Shown: piece after piece, positions 1-7,504 of the stretch
How positions within the stretch are numbered: position 1 is the stretch's first letter
Layout: each line of letters opens with the position of its first letter
Assembly: GCA_005884765.1 (NCBI GenBank)
Contig: VAZV01000141.1
Location: 1 to 64,000, forward strand
Reading direction: 5' to 3'
Origin: Alphaproteobacteria bacterium
GTDB lineage: Bacteria; Pseudomonadota; Alphaproteobacteria; Rhizobiales; Xanthobacteraceae
Length of the DNA stretch: 64,000 bases
The notes under the pieces: generated by a model
What the model saw: only the letters and a program-made list of their open reading frames with translations
Told to the model about the DNA's origin: nothing
Databases searched by the model: none
Position numbers and translations under genes: made by a program

Positions 1-1450
1 AGTCGATATCATCGAGCGCGAAGGTGACGAGGCCGAGCGCTTCGGCCTCTCCGGCGTCCAGCGCCTTGCCGATCGAGCCTCGCGCGCGTTCCAGATCGGA
101 CGGGTCGGCCTGAAATCGCGATTGCAGGCGGGTCAGGCCGTGGCTCATCGGATAGGGCCCGAAATTCATCGCGGAGAGCTCGATCGAAGGCGGCGCGCGG
201 TTGTCGCCCTGCCGCGAGCCGATCAGCATGTAGGAGCGGTCGGCGGCAAACACGAGTTCGGCGAGCGTGCCGGCAAAGCATGAGCCCGGCTCCACCAAAG
301 TCACCAGCGTGCGGGACGTGACATCGATGCGCTTCAACACCCGCTTCCAGTACTGCCTGATCTCATTGACCAGCCAGTGCATCTTGTCGGCTTCGAGCAA
401 GGCATCGCAGGCCAGCACGTTGGCGCGCTCGCCATGCGACTTGAACACGACCATTGCAATCTCGAGCTCGTTGATGCGCAAATGCAGGATCGCATCGTCG
501 AGCTCGCGCGCCACCTGCAGCGGCCAGAACGAGGCACCCAGTGCGATCAGGCCGTCGATATCGGCAGGTGGAGCCGCCTCGGGGGCCTGGATCGAAATCG
601 TCGCCGTCCGCCCAGGCCGATCGATGTCGACGCTGACAAAGCCGTAACGGATGCCGTTTTGGTCGATCGTCCGGTCGAGCTTCGTCAGCGCAATGCCTTG
701 GCCGCTGGCGTTGCGTTTCGAGGCGGCGGCAAATTGCTTTACGCGTTCGGCAATCCTGGCCTCGAGCTTGCTGTTCGGCGCGATCTCGTCGACCAGGCGC
801 CATGCGACGGCCCGCTTGCCCTTGATGCCCTCCTCGATGGTGCAGAAATAATCGGCGTGGTCGCGGCGCACCTTGCGCTTGTCGACCACCCGCGTCAGCC
901 CGCCGGTGCCGGGCAGCACCGCAAGCAGCGGCACTTCCGGCAGCGCTACCGAAGCAGCACCGTCGTCGGCCAGGATGATGTGGTCGGTAGCGAGCGCCAA
1001 TTCATAGCCGCCGCCGGCCGCGGTGCCATTGACGACGGTGATGAAGCGCTGCCCGGAATTTTCGCTGGAGTCTTCCAGCCCATTGCGGGTCTCGTTGGTG
1101 AATTTGCAGAAATTGACCTTGTGCGCATGGGTCGCGCCGGCCAGCATGCGGATGTTGGCGCCGGCGCAGAACACGCGGTTCTTGGCCGAGCGCACCACCA
1201 CCACTTTCACATTAGGATATTCAAAGCGCAGCCGCTGCACCGCGTCCGCAAGCTCGATGTCGACCCCGAGATCATAGGAATTGAGCTTGAGCTGATAGCC
1301 TTCGAACAGCCCGCCATCCTCGTCGACGTCCATGGTGAGCGTCGCAACCTCGCCTGCGACATCAAGCTTCCAATGCTTGTAGCGCGACGGTTCGGTCTGA
1401 AAATCGATATATGTCGCGCCGCCCGCAAGCGTCCGATCTTCACCGGCCAT
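1..1450 (-). CDS. boxC: Benzoyl-CoA-dihydrodiol lyase BoxC (3' end outside window)
   Basis: The frame starts at an ATG at 1450 and stays open on the minus strand to the left edge, giving about 483 residues of a family that is usually about 550 long, so the C-terminus is missing. The reading begins MAGEDRTLAGG and contains crotonase-type signatures: CAGANIRML (oxyanion-hole loop), NGTAAGGGYELALATD and LPGTGGLTR. BoxC opens the ring of 2,3-epoxybenzoyl-CoA hydrolytically in the aerobic benzoyl-CoA (box) pathway, releasing formate and an aldehyde-CoA product. It is the third gene of a minus-strand cluster behind bclA and an alpha/beta hydrolase, with its own candidate operator 40 bases upstream. 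Function is a family-level call; the left-edge truncation is only due to the window. Confidence 0.93.
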   Translation of the reverse strand, partial: MAGEDRTLAGGATYIDFQTEPSRYKHWKLDVAGEVATLTMDVDEDGGLFEGYQLKLNSYDLGVDIELADAVQRLRFEYPNVKVVVVRSAKNRVFCAGANIRMLAGATHAHKVNFCKFTNETRNGLEDSSENSGQRFITVVNGTAAGGGYELALATDHIILADDGAASVALPEVPLLAVLPGTGGLTRVVDKRKVRRDHADYFCTIEEGIKGKRAVAWRLVDEIAPNSKLEARIAERVKQFAAASKRNASGQGIALTKLDRTIDQNGIRYGFVSVDIDRPGRTATISIQAPEAAPPADIDGLIALGASFWPLQVARELDDAILHLRINELEIAMVVFKSHGERANVLACDALLEADKMHWLVNEIRQYWKRVLKRIDVTSRTLVTLVEPGSCFAGTLAELVFAADRSYMLIGSRQGDNRAPPSIELSAMNFGPYPMSHGLTRLQSRFQADPSDLERARGSIGKALDAGEAEALGLVTFALDDID

Positions 1451-1489
1451 GAGCCATCCCTGAAATTTGCCTGGAATTTGTTAACTTAT

Positions 1490-1505
1490 ATGCATTATAA
1501 TGCAT
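1490..1505. promoter_or_regulatory. Candidate BoxR operator upstream of boxC
   Basis: ATGCATTATAATGCAT is a perfect 16-base palindrome in the 69-base gap between boxC (start 1450) and the hydrolase gene. It contains two TGCA elements; TGCA-containing palindromes are known as operators of the related BzdR/BoxR regulators. A 13/16 match lies in the bclA-boxR intergenic region. Assignment to BoxR is inference. Confidence 0.55.
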
Positions 1506-1519
1506 CTTTCTGGAATAGT

Positions 1520-2350
1520 CTAGTCCAGAATGTCAGAACATGCATTTTGTTTCATGTTTGGTTGATCGCGCAAAACGGCGTTTGCGAATTCCGAGACGGC
1601 ATCAAGCGTCGGCCCCGGCGCTTCGCGATGCGGCTGGTGCCCCGCTCCGGGGATTTCAGTCACATCGACCGGACAGTAACATTCTTGCCGCGCAATCTCG
1701 ATCTGGCGGATCGTTCCATACTCATCATCCGCGCCCTGCAGGATAGCGACGGGAACGCGGATGTAGGCGAGGTATTCGGAGATATCCCAGCTGCGGAATT
1801 TCGGGTCGAGCCAGGCGCCATTCCAGCCATAGAAGGCATTGTCGACATCGCTGTGCCAGCGCGTCAGCTTCGCCTTGAGCTCTGATGTCTCATAGGCCGT
1901 TTTGATCGTGGCAATCGAGGCGACCGAAATATCTTCCACGATGAAATGCGGCGCGATCAGCGCGATGCCTTGCACACGATGATCCTGCCCACCGCCGGCA
2001 TAGATTGCCGCGATTGAGGCGCCGTCGGAATGCCCGACCAGCAGCCCGCGGCGAAAGCCGATCTGCCCGAGCAGTTTCGGCAGCACCTCGAGCGCTTCGA
2101 TATGCATGTAGTCGAGCGGACGCGGCAGTTTTACAGGGCTCGAGGCGCCGTAGCCGGCGCGTGAATAGACGAACACGCCGGCTGAGGTTGCAGCTTGCAG
2201 CCGGTCCGGGAAGTCGCCCCATAACGCCGCGCTCCCCAACCCCTCATGCAGCATCACGATGGTCGGTGCGCGATCGGGCGCGGGGCCGATCATGCGGTAT
2301 TCGAGATCGGAGCTGCCGATGGTGAGCAAGCCTGAGGGCGCGAGGGTCAT
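1520..2350 (-). CDS. Alpha/beta hydrolase of the box cluster
   Basis: A 276-residue alpha/beta-hydrolase-fold protein. Visible elements are the oxyanion-hole segment HEGLG (about residues 35-39), the nucleophile elbow GHSDGAS with Ser108, an acid candidate in GADDEYG and the catalytic His in GAGHQPHREAP. There is no signal peptide, so it acts in the cytoplasm. Its start codon overlaps the bclA stop (ATGA-type overlap at 2347-2350), so the two are translationally coupled. The position between benzoate-CoA ligase and BoxC suggests a thioesterase or lactone/ester hydrolase that serves benzoyl-CoA metabolism, perhaps relieving stalled CoA esters, but the substrate cannot be read from the sequence. 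Confidence 0.85.
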   Translation of the reverse strand: MTLAPSGLLTIGSSDLEYRMIGPAPDRAPTIVMLHEGLGSAALWGDFPDRLQAATSAGVFVYSRAGYGASSPVKLPRPLDYMHIEALEVLPKLLGQIGFRRGLLVGHSDGASIAAIYAGGGQDHRVQGIALIAPHFIVEDISVASIATIKTAYETSELKAKLTRWHSDVDNAFYGWNGAWLDPKFRSWDISEYLAYIRVPVAILQGADDEYGTIRQIEIARQECYCPVDVTEIPGAGHQPHREAPGPTLDAVSEFANAVLRDQPNMKQNACSDILD

Positions 2351-3903
2351 GGTTTTGCCGCGTCACCATCCCGCAACTTGAAGCGCTGGATCTTCCCGGT
2401 CGCGGTTTTCGGCAAGGCATCCACCACATCGATCCAGCGCGGGTATTTCCACGGCCCGATCTTCTGCTTGACGTGCTCCTTCAGCGCCTCGTTAAGGCCG
2501 GAGGTCGCACAATCTGAGCGCAGCACCACGAACGCCTTCGGCTTCAACAATCCTTCCGGATCAGGCTGCGGCACCACGGCCGCTTCCAGCACCGCAGGAT
2601 GCGTGATCAGCGCGCTCTCGACCTCGAACGGCGACACCCAGATGCCGGACACCTTGAACATGTCGTCGCTGCGGCCGCAGAAGGTGTAGCGGCCATCGGC
2701 ATCGCGCACATATTTGTCGCCGGTGCGGGTCCAGTGGCCCTCAAAGGTCATGCGGCTCTTGCTGCGCTGATTCCAGTAGCCCTCACCGGCCGAGGGCGCA
2801 TCGACCAGGAGTTCGCCGACCTCCCCGTCCGCCACTTCAGTGCCCGCTTCATTGACCAGCCGCACCTTGTAGCCCGGCACCGGTCGGCCCGACGTGCCGT
2901 ATTTGATGTCGCCAGGCGCGTTGGAGAGGAAGATGTGCAACAGCTCGGTCGAGCCGACGCCGTCGAGAATGTCGACGCCAAACCGCGCTTTCCAGCTGTT
3001 GCCGACCGACTCCGGCAGCGCTTCGCCGGCGGAGGTGCAGATGCGCAAGCGCGAGCCACAGCGCTCCTGCTTTAAGGTCTCGTCGTTGAGCATCGCCGAG
3101 AATAGTGTCGGCACGCCGAAGAAGATCGTCGGATGATATTTGTTCATCAGCGAAAACATCAGCGGCGGCGTCGGCCGCTCGGAATTGAGCACCGTGGTGG
3201 CGCCGACCGACATCGGGAACGTCAATGCATTGCCGAGGCCGTAGGCGAAGAACAGCTTTGCGGCCGACAGGCAGACGTCATCCTCGCGGATGCCGAGTAC
3301 CTGCCTGGCATAGGTCTCCGCGGTCGCCTCGAGATTGGAATGCAAATGACGCACGCCCTTGGGCATGCCGGTCGAGCCCGACGAGTACAGCCAGAACGCC
3401 GGCTCGTCGGCGTGGGTCGCAGCAGTCGCAAACGCATCGCTCTCGCGCGCAAGTTCGTCGGCGAAATTCTTGTGGCCGTGCGCGTCGTTGCCGGAAACCA
3501 CGACATGCTCGAGATCGGGCATCCGCCCGACCATGTCTTTCACCACCGGCAACAGCGCCTGCGAAATAAACAGCACCCGTGCCCGGCAGTCCGCCAGCAC
3601 ATAGGCGTATTGGTCCGAGGTCAAAAGCGTATTGAGCGGCACCGGCACCACGCCGGCGCGGATGGCGCCCAGGAACACGACCGGGAAATCGACAGTGTCG
3701 AGCATGATCATGGCGACGCGCTCTTCGCGGCGGACGCCGAGACGGCGCAACAGATTGGCGAGACGGCGCGTCTTTATTTGCAGATCGCCGTAGGTCAGCT
3801 CGGAGACGGTGTCGGTGAAGGCGAGCTTGCCGCCGCGGCCCTGATCGACATTGCGGTCGAGCAGCCAGGTCACCGCGTTGTAGGAACCGGACGTGCCGCT
3901 CAC
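2347..3903 (-). CDS. bclA: Benzoate-CoA ligase
   Basis: A 518-residue ANL-superfamily acyl-CoA synthetase that activates benzoate with ATP and CoA, the entry step of the box pathway. Motifs in order: the phosphate-binding loop YSSGSTGMPKGV, the adenylate-binding region GSTELLHIF, the hinge region TGDKYVRDADG...GRSDDMFKVSG and the C-terminal catalytic lysine in KTATGKIQ (about Lys504). Length and the motif set match benzoate-CoA ligases (BclA/BadA). It is the first gene of the minus-strand operon, divergent from boxR; a palindrome that may bind BoxR lies 20-35 bases upstream. A closely related ligase for hydroxy- or aminobenzoate is the main alternative, but the boxC and boxR neighbours favour benzoate. 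Confidence 0.93.
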   Translation of the reverse strand: MSGTSGSYNAVTWLLDRNVDQGRGGKLAFTDTVSELTYGDLQIKTRRLANLLRRLGVRREERVAMIMLDTVDFPVVFLGAIRAGVVPVPLNTLLTSDQYAYVLADCRARVLFISQALLPVVKDMVGRMPDLEHVVVSGNDAHGHKNFADELARESDAFATAATHADEPAFWLYSSGSTGMPKGVRHLHSNLEATAETYARQVLGIREDDVCLSAAKLFFAYGLGNALTFPMSVGATTVLNSERPTPPLMFSLMNKYHPTIFFGVPTLFSAMLNDETLKQERCGSRLRICTSAGEALPESVGNSWKARFGVDILDGVGSTELLHIFLSNAPGDIKYGTSGRPVPGYKVRLVNEAGTEVADGEVGELLVDAPSAGEGYWNQRSKSRMTFEGHWTRTGDKYVRDADGRYTFCGRSDDMFKVSGIWVSPFEVESALITHPAVLEAAVVPQPDPEGLLKPKAFVVLRSDCATSGLNEALKEHVKQKIGPWKYPRWIDVVDALPKTATGKIQRFKLRDGDAAKP

Positions 3904-3922
3904 GACGTTTCTCCCCAGCTTT

Positions 3923-3938
3923 AAGAATTATAATTCAT
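3923..3938. promoter_or_regulatory. Candidate BoxR operator between bclA and boxR
   Basis: The core GAATTATAATTC (3925-3936) is a perfect palindrome. The 16-base site AAGAATTATAATTCAT matches the boxC-upstream palindrome at 13 of 16 positions, including the central ATTATAAT. It lies 20-35 bases before the bclA start and about 75 bases before boxR, so one site could control both directions. Regulator assignment is inference. Confidence 0.5.
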
Positions 3939-4012
3939 AGAAAGGCACCGCACGCGCTTGCTGTCAATGCTCTTCGGCACTATGTTTCCGCCTCGGCGGC
4001 GAAAATCCATCG

Positions 4013-4927
4013 ATGGAAATGAACGAAGAGTCCGATCCCGAAAAACACTTTCTCGAACAGCTCGGCCAGCGTGTCCGCACCATGCGCGCCCTTCGCGGCA
4101 TGTCGCGGAAGGTGCTCGCCAGAGTGTCCGGCATTTCCGAACGCTACATCGCGCAGCTCGAGAGCGGCAAGGGCAACGTCTCGATCGTGCTGCTGCGTCG
4201 CGTCTCCAACGCGATGGGCGCGCACATTGAAGATCTAATTCCGACTGCCGATGCCGGGCCGGATTGGCAAGTCATCCGCGACCTCCTGCGCAAGGCGACG
4301 CCAAACCAGATCGCGCGGGCCAAGGACATCCTCGCAGGCGGTGGGGCTGCGGCACAACGAAAGCTGTCGTTCTCCGGCATCGCGTTGATCGGCTTGCGCG
4401 GCGCCGGCAAATCCACGCTCGGCAAAATGCTCGCCGAGAAGATCGGCTGGAGCTTCGTCGAGCTCAACAAGGAAATCGAGCGCGACAACGGATTGTCGGT
4501 GGCCGAGATCATCGCGCTCTACGGCCAGGAGGGCTTTCGCCGTATGGAACAGGCAGCACTCGGGCAGCTGTTGGCGCGAAAGGAGCTGATGGTGCTCGCA
4601 ACCGGCGGCGGCATCGTCTCGGAGCCTTTGACGTTCGATCTGATCCTGTCGTCGTTCTACACGATCTGGCTCAAAGCCGAGCCGGAAGAGCATATGACAC
4701 GGGTGCGCAGGCAAGGCGATCTGCGTCCCATGGCCGACGACCGCTCGGCGATGGCCGAGCTGCGCAACATTCTCTTGAGCCGCGAGCCGCTTTATTCCCG
4801 CGCGTCTGCGACCGTCGATACCGCAGGGCTTTCAGTGGATGCAGCAGCGGCACGTTTGATCGATGTCGTTAGACCCGTGCTGCAAAACGAGGCACGCGCC
4901 TTCGGTCTGCGCAGCGTGGCGGTGTAG
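4013..4927 (+). CDS. boxR: BoxR-type transcriptional regulator (HTH plus shikimate-kinase-like domain)
   Basis: A 304-residue two-domain regulator. Residues about 15-75 form an XRE-type helix-turn-helix (LGQRVRTMRALRGMSRKVLARVSGI split over the recognition helix, then YIAQLESGKGN). Residues about 120-290 resemble shikimate kinase, with a Walker A loop GLRGAGKST at 127-135 and the GGGIV segment. In BoxR/BzdR proteins the kinase-like domain senses benzoyl-CoA and releases repression of the benzoate genes. It is transcribed away from bclA across a 109-base region holding a candidate operator. The start at 4013 is taken; a second in-frame ATG at 4019 would remove two residues. The domain pairing and location make the call firm. 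Confidence 0.93.
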   Translation: MEMNEESDPEKHFLEQLGQRVRTMRALRGMSRKVLARVSGISERYIAQLESGKGNVSIVLLRRVSNAMGAHIEDLIPTADAGPDWQVIRDLLRKATPNQIARAKDILAGGGAAAQRKLSFSGIALIGLRGAGKSTLGKMLAEKIGWSFVELNKEIERDNGLSVAEIIALYGQEGFRRMEQAALGQLLARKELMVLATGGGIVSEPLTFDLILSSFYTIWLKAEPEEHMTRVRRQGDLRPMADDRSAMAELRNILLSREPLYSRASATVDTAGLSVDAAAARLIDVVRPVLQNEARAFGLRSVAV

Positions 4928-4943
4928 GCTCCACGAAGGGATG

Positions 4944-5040
4944 CCGTAGGGTGGGTAAAGCGCAAGCGTGCTCACCAGTTTACGACCGTTACTTCGAAAC
5001 GGTGGCACGGCGCGATAGACGCGCCTTTGCCCACGCTACG
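4944..5040. repeat. Palindromic intergenic repeat, GTAGGGTGGG / CCCACGCTACG type
   Basis: Most of the boxR-iclR gap is a dyad element whose left arm begins CGTAGGGTGGGTAAAGCG and whose right arm ends GCCTTTGCCCACGCTACG. A related copy lies at 47722-47813 and a shorter relative at 13977-14052. It separates the convergent boxR and iclR genes and could fold as a long hairpin that ends transcription from both sides. Confidence 0.75.
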
Positions 5041-5087
5041 TGACTCGAGCTCCGAGTCCGTGTCGCTGGTAGCGAGCGAAAAGATAG

Positions 5088-5873
5088 CTACAGCAGTTGC
5101 AAACGCGCGGCCTCCGCACCCTCACGCAGCAGCGGCAGGAAGCGATCGATCATCTCGCCGGTGGAAATCCGGTCGACATGCGCACCGATATTGATCGCGC
5201 CGACAATGACATTGTCATAGCGCCGTACCGGAACGGAAATCGAGCGGAAATGCGGCTCGGCCTCGCGGTCCACCAGCGAGTAGCCCTTTTCGCGGTCGGC
5301 AATGATGACGGCGAAGAGACGCTTCGGGTCCGTCACGGTCTGCGGCGTCATCCTCTCCCGCCGCATCGCGCCGAGGGAAGTCCTTAACTCGACATCGCTG
5401 AGCCGCCCGAGCATGGCGCGGCCAACCGAGGTGCAGAAGGCCGGCAGCCGATAACCAATATCGAGGCCGCCCGAAAAAATGCGCGCCGGGCTGCCGCGCG
5501 CGACGAACACGACGTCATCGCCGTCGAGCACGGCAAGCGAGCTGATCTCCTGTGCCTGAAGCGCGATCTGATCCAGCATCGGTTGCAGCACGGCCACGAT
5601 CTGGTTCGAGCGCAGATAGGCGCTCGCGAGCGTAAGCACATGCGGCGTGGGTGCAAACAGCCTGCCGTCGCTACTGACATAGCCGCCGTGTTGGAGCGTA
5701 AAGAGGATGCGCCGCGCGGTGGCGCGCGGCAGATCGGCCCCACGGGCGATCTCGCTCAAGGTCTGTGGCGCGCTGACCGTGCCGAGCACCTGCAATAGCC
5801 GCAGCCCACGATCGAGGCTTTCCACAAAGTCGGTGGCATTGGCCTTGCCTTCGGCCCGTTTTGGTTTCGGCAT
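5088..5873 (-). CDS. IclR-family transcriptional regulator
   Basis: A 261-residue IclR-type regulator. An N-terminal winged helix (about residues 15-80, with LSEIARGADLPRATARRILFTL broken across the recognition helix) is followed by the IclR effector domain (about 95-255; the GRAMLG, SLVDREAEP and VGAINIGAH stretches are typical). It resembles the PcaR/PobR branch, which controls aromatic acid genes. It is divergent from the Rieske oxygenase at 6046, and the 172-base gap contains inverted repeats that could be its operator. It therefore probably regulates the Rieske/GS genes, although that is inferred from position only. Confidence 0.88.
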   Translation of the reverse strand: MPKPKRAEGKANATDFVESLDRGLRLLQVLGTVSAPQTLSEIARGADLPRATARRILFTLQHGGYVSSDGRLFAPTPHVLTLASAYLRSNQIVAVLQPMLDQIALQAQEISSLAVLDGDDVVFVARGSPARIFSGGLDIGYRLPAFCTSVGRAMLGRLSDVELRTSLGAMRRERMTPQTVTDPKRLFAVIIADREKGYSLVDREAEPHFRSISVPVRRYDNVIVGAINIGAHVDRISTGEMIDRFLPLLREGAEAARLQLL

Positions 5874-5954
5874 GGATGTCTCTGCTGCGGCCTCGTGAGG
5901 CAGCGGGCGGCCGTTAAAAATGCCGCTTGTTGGATATTGGAGATGTGCTAATCT

Positions 5955-5980
5955 TTGAACAGGTGTTCAATAGACGAACA
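5955..5980. promoter_or_regulatory. Candidate IclR operator (inverted repeats)
   Basis: TTGAAC (5955-5960), a 4-base spacer and GTTCAA (5965-5970) form one dyad. TGTTC (5964-5968) and GAACA (5976-5980) form a second, overlapping dyad with a 7-base spacer. The cluster of GAACA/TGTTC half-sites is in the divergent iclR-Rieske gap, 66-91 bases before the Rieske start. Binding by the adjacent IclR protein is inferred. Confidence 0.4.
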
Positions 5981-6045
5981 ACCATCGTATTGTCAAATCC
6001 TGTTACTGTCAGCCCTGAACCAAGAACGCGGAAGGCGACCCCGCC

Positions 6046-7401
6046 ATGATGAGCCAGGAACAGAACGACCTGATCACCCGGACCGGGCGACAAGACCCGT
6101 GCGGGAAATTGATGCGGATGTACTGGCAGCCGGCGGCGCTGGCGGACGAATTGCAGGGGCCGCGGCCGGTCAAACCTGTCAAGTTGCTCGGCGAAGATCT
6201 CGTCCTATTTCGCGACGAGCAAGGCCGCTACGGTTTGATCGCGCGCCATTGCGCGCATCGCGGGGCTGATCTGGCGTTCGGCCGTCTCGAAGGTGGCGGC
6301 CTGCGCTGCGCCTTCCATGGCTGGCTATTCGACGCCTCGGGTCAATGCCTGGAAACGCCGGCCGAGCCGAAAGGCTCGACGCTGTGCCAGGGCATCCGGC
6401 AGCGCGCCTATCCCGTCGTAGAGAAGAGCGGCATCCTCTGGGCATATCTGGGCGAAGGCACCCCGCCGGCATTTCCGGAGATCGACTGTTTTGTCGCGCC
6501 GGACAGCCACACCTTCGCGTTCAAGGGCCACATCAGTTGCAACTGGCTGCAGGCGCTCGAAGTCGGCATCGATCCCTCGCACGCTTCCTTCCTGCATCGC
6601 TTCTTCGAGGACGAGGATACCGCAGGCGCCTACGGCAAGCAGTTTCGCGGCGCCTCGGCTGGGTCGGACCTGCCGATGACGAAAATCCTGCGCGAATACG
6701 ATCGCCCCATCATCAATGTCGAGCACACCGAATATGGTTTGCGGTTGATTGCGCTGCGCGAGATCGACGAAGAGCGCACCCATGTGCGCGTCACCAATCA
6801 ATTGTTCCCGCATGCCTTCGTCATCCCGATGAGCACGGAGATGACGATCACGCAGTGGCATGTGCCCGTTGATGACGAGAACTGCTACTGGTACGCGATC
6901 TTCACCTCGTATTCGACGCCCGTCGACAAGACGAAGATGCGGGATCAGCGGCTCGAACTGTACGAGCTGCCGGATTATCGTTCGCGCAAGAACAAGGCGA
7001 ACGATTACGGTTTCGATCCGCATGAACAGGCGACCGCGACCTTCACCGGCATGGGCAGCGACATCAACGTCCACGACCAGTGGGCGGTGGAATCGATGGG
7101 CGCAATCCAGGACCGCACGTGCGAGCATCTAGGCCAAGTCGACAAGGCGATCGTGCAATATCGCCGCTTGCTGCGGCAGGAGATCGAGAAGGTCGCCCTC
7201 GGCGAGAAGCCGTTCATGTTCCTCGATGCGGCGCATGCCAAGAGCATCCAAGGCCCCGCCACCATGGACGGCATCGGTCCGACGCGAGGCTGGGAGGCCT
7301 TTTGGATGGAAGTCGACGTCACGCGGCGCCGCGGCGCGCACTGGGCCGCGCCAGTGCCGGAAGAGACAGCCGACAAGGCGCGGCATCTCAAGGCTATCTA
7401 G
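6046..7401 (+). CDS. Rieske-type aromatic-ring oxygenase, large subunit
   Basis: A 451-residue oxygenase alpha subunit. The Rieske [2Fe-2S] motif is visible as CAH...CAFH at about residues 67-88 (CxHx(n)CxxH). The mononuclear iron site is suggested by GIDPSHASFLHR (Asp and two His) at about 178-189. Overall it looks like the LigX / phthalate 4,5-dioxygenase / vanillate-demethylase group of alpha-only enzymes, which need a separate reductase; no reductase or ferredoxin gene lies nearby. The plausible role is hydroxylation or demethylation of an aromatic substrate in the cytoplasm. It is followed after a palindromic repeat by a glutamine-synthetase-like ligase on the same strand, and is divergent from an IclR regulator. 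The substrate is unknown. Confidence 0.9.
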   Translation: MMSQEQNDLITRTGRQDPCGKLMRMYWQPAALADELQGPRPVKPVKLLGEDLVLFRDEQGRYGLIARHCAHRGADLAFGRLEGGGLRCAFHGWLFDASGQCLETPAEPKGSTLCQGIRQRAYPVVEKSGILWAYLGEGTPPAFPEIDCFVAPDSHTFAFKGHISCNWLQALEVGIDPSHASFLHRFFEDEDTAGAYGKQFRGASAGSDLPMTKILREYDRPIINVEHTEYGLRLIALREIDEERTHVRVTNQLFPHAFVIPMSTEMTITQWHVPVDDENCYWYAIFTSYSTPVDKTKMRDQRLELYELPDYRSRKNKANDYGFDPHEQATATFTGMGSDINVHDQWAVESMGAIQDRTCEHLGQVDKAIVQYRRLLRQEIEKVALGEKPFMFLDAAHAKSIQGPATMDGIGPTRGWEAFWMEVDVTRRRGAHWAAPVPEETADKARHLKAI

Positions 7402-7415
7402 CAATGACCATCCTT

Positions 7416-7485
7416 CGTCATTGCGAGGAGCAGCGCGACGAAGCAATCCATTCTTGCGGCTCGATGGATTGCTTCGCAATGACGA
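7416..7485. repeat. Palindromic repeat, CATTGCGAGGAGC...AAGCAATCC family
   Basis: CGTCATTGCGAGGAGC and GACGAAGCAATCCA are followed by the inverted TGGATTGCTTCGCAATGACGA, so the element is a near-complete hairpin filling the Rieske-GS gap. A longer copy with an insertion is at 48337-48456. Confidence 0.85.
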
Positions 7486-7504
7486 TGGTGAGGGGGCAAC
7501 GCGT

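Noticed and set aside
377..1885. Long plus-strand open frame (502 codons) across the boxC and hydrolase genes
   Set aside because: It is the antisense of boxC, whose minus frame has clear crotonase motifs. The plus translation is His/Arg/Gly-rich without any domain and spans two real genes and their gap.
7226..7504. Upstream extension of the GS-like gene
   Set aside because: It would overlap the Rieske gene in another frame and translate the palindromic repeat; the family alignment begins just after the TTG at 7505.
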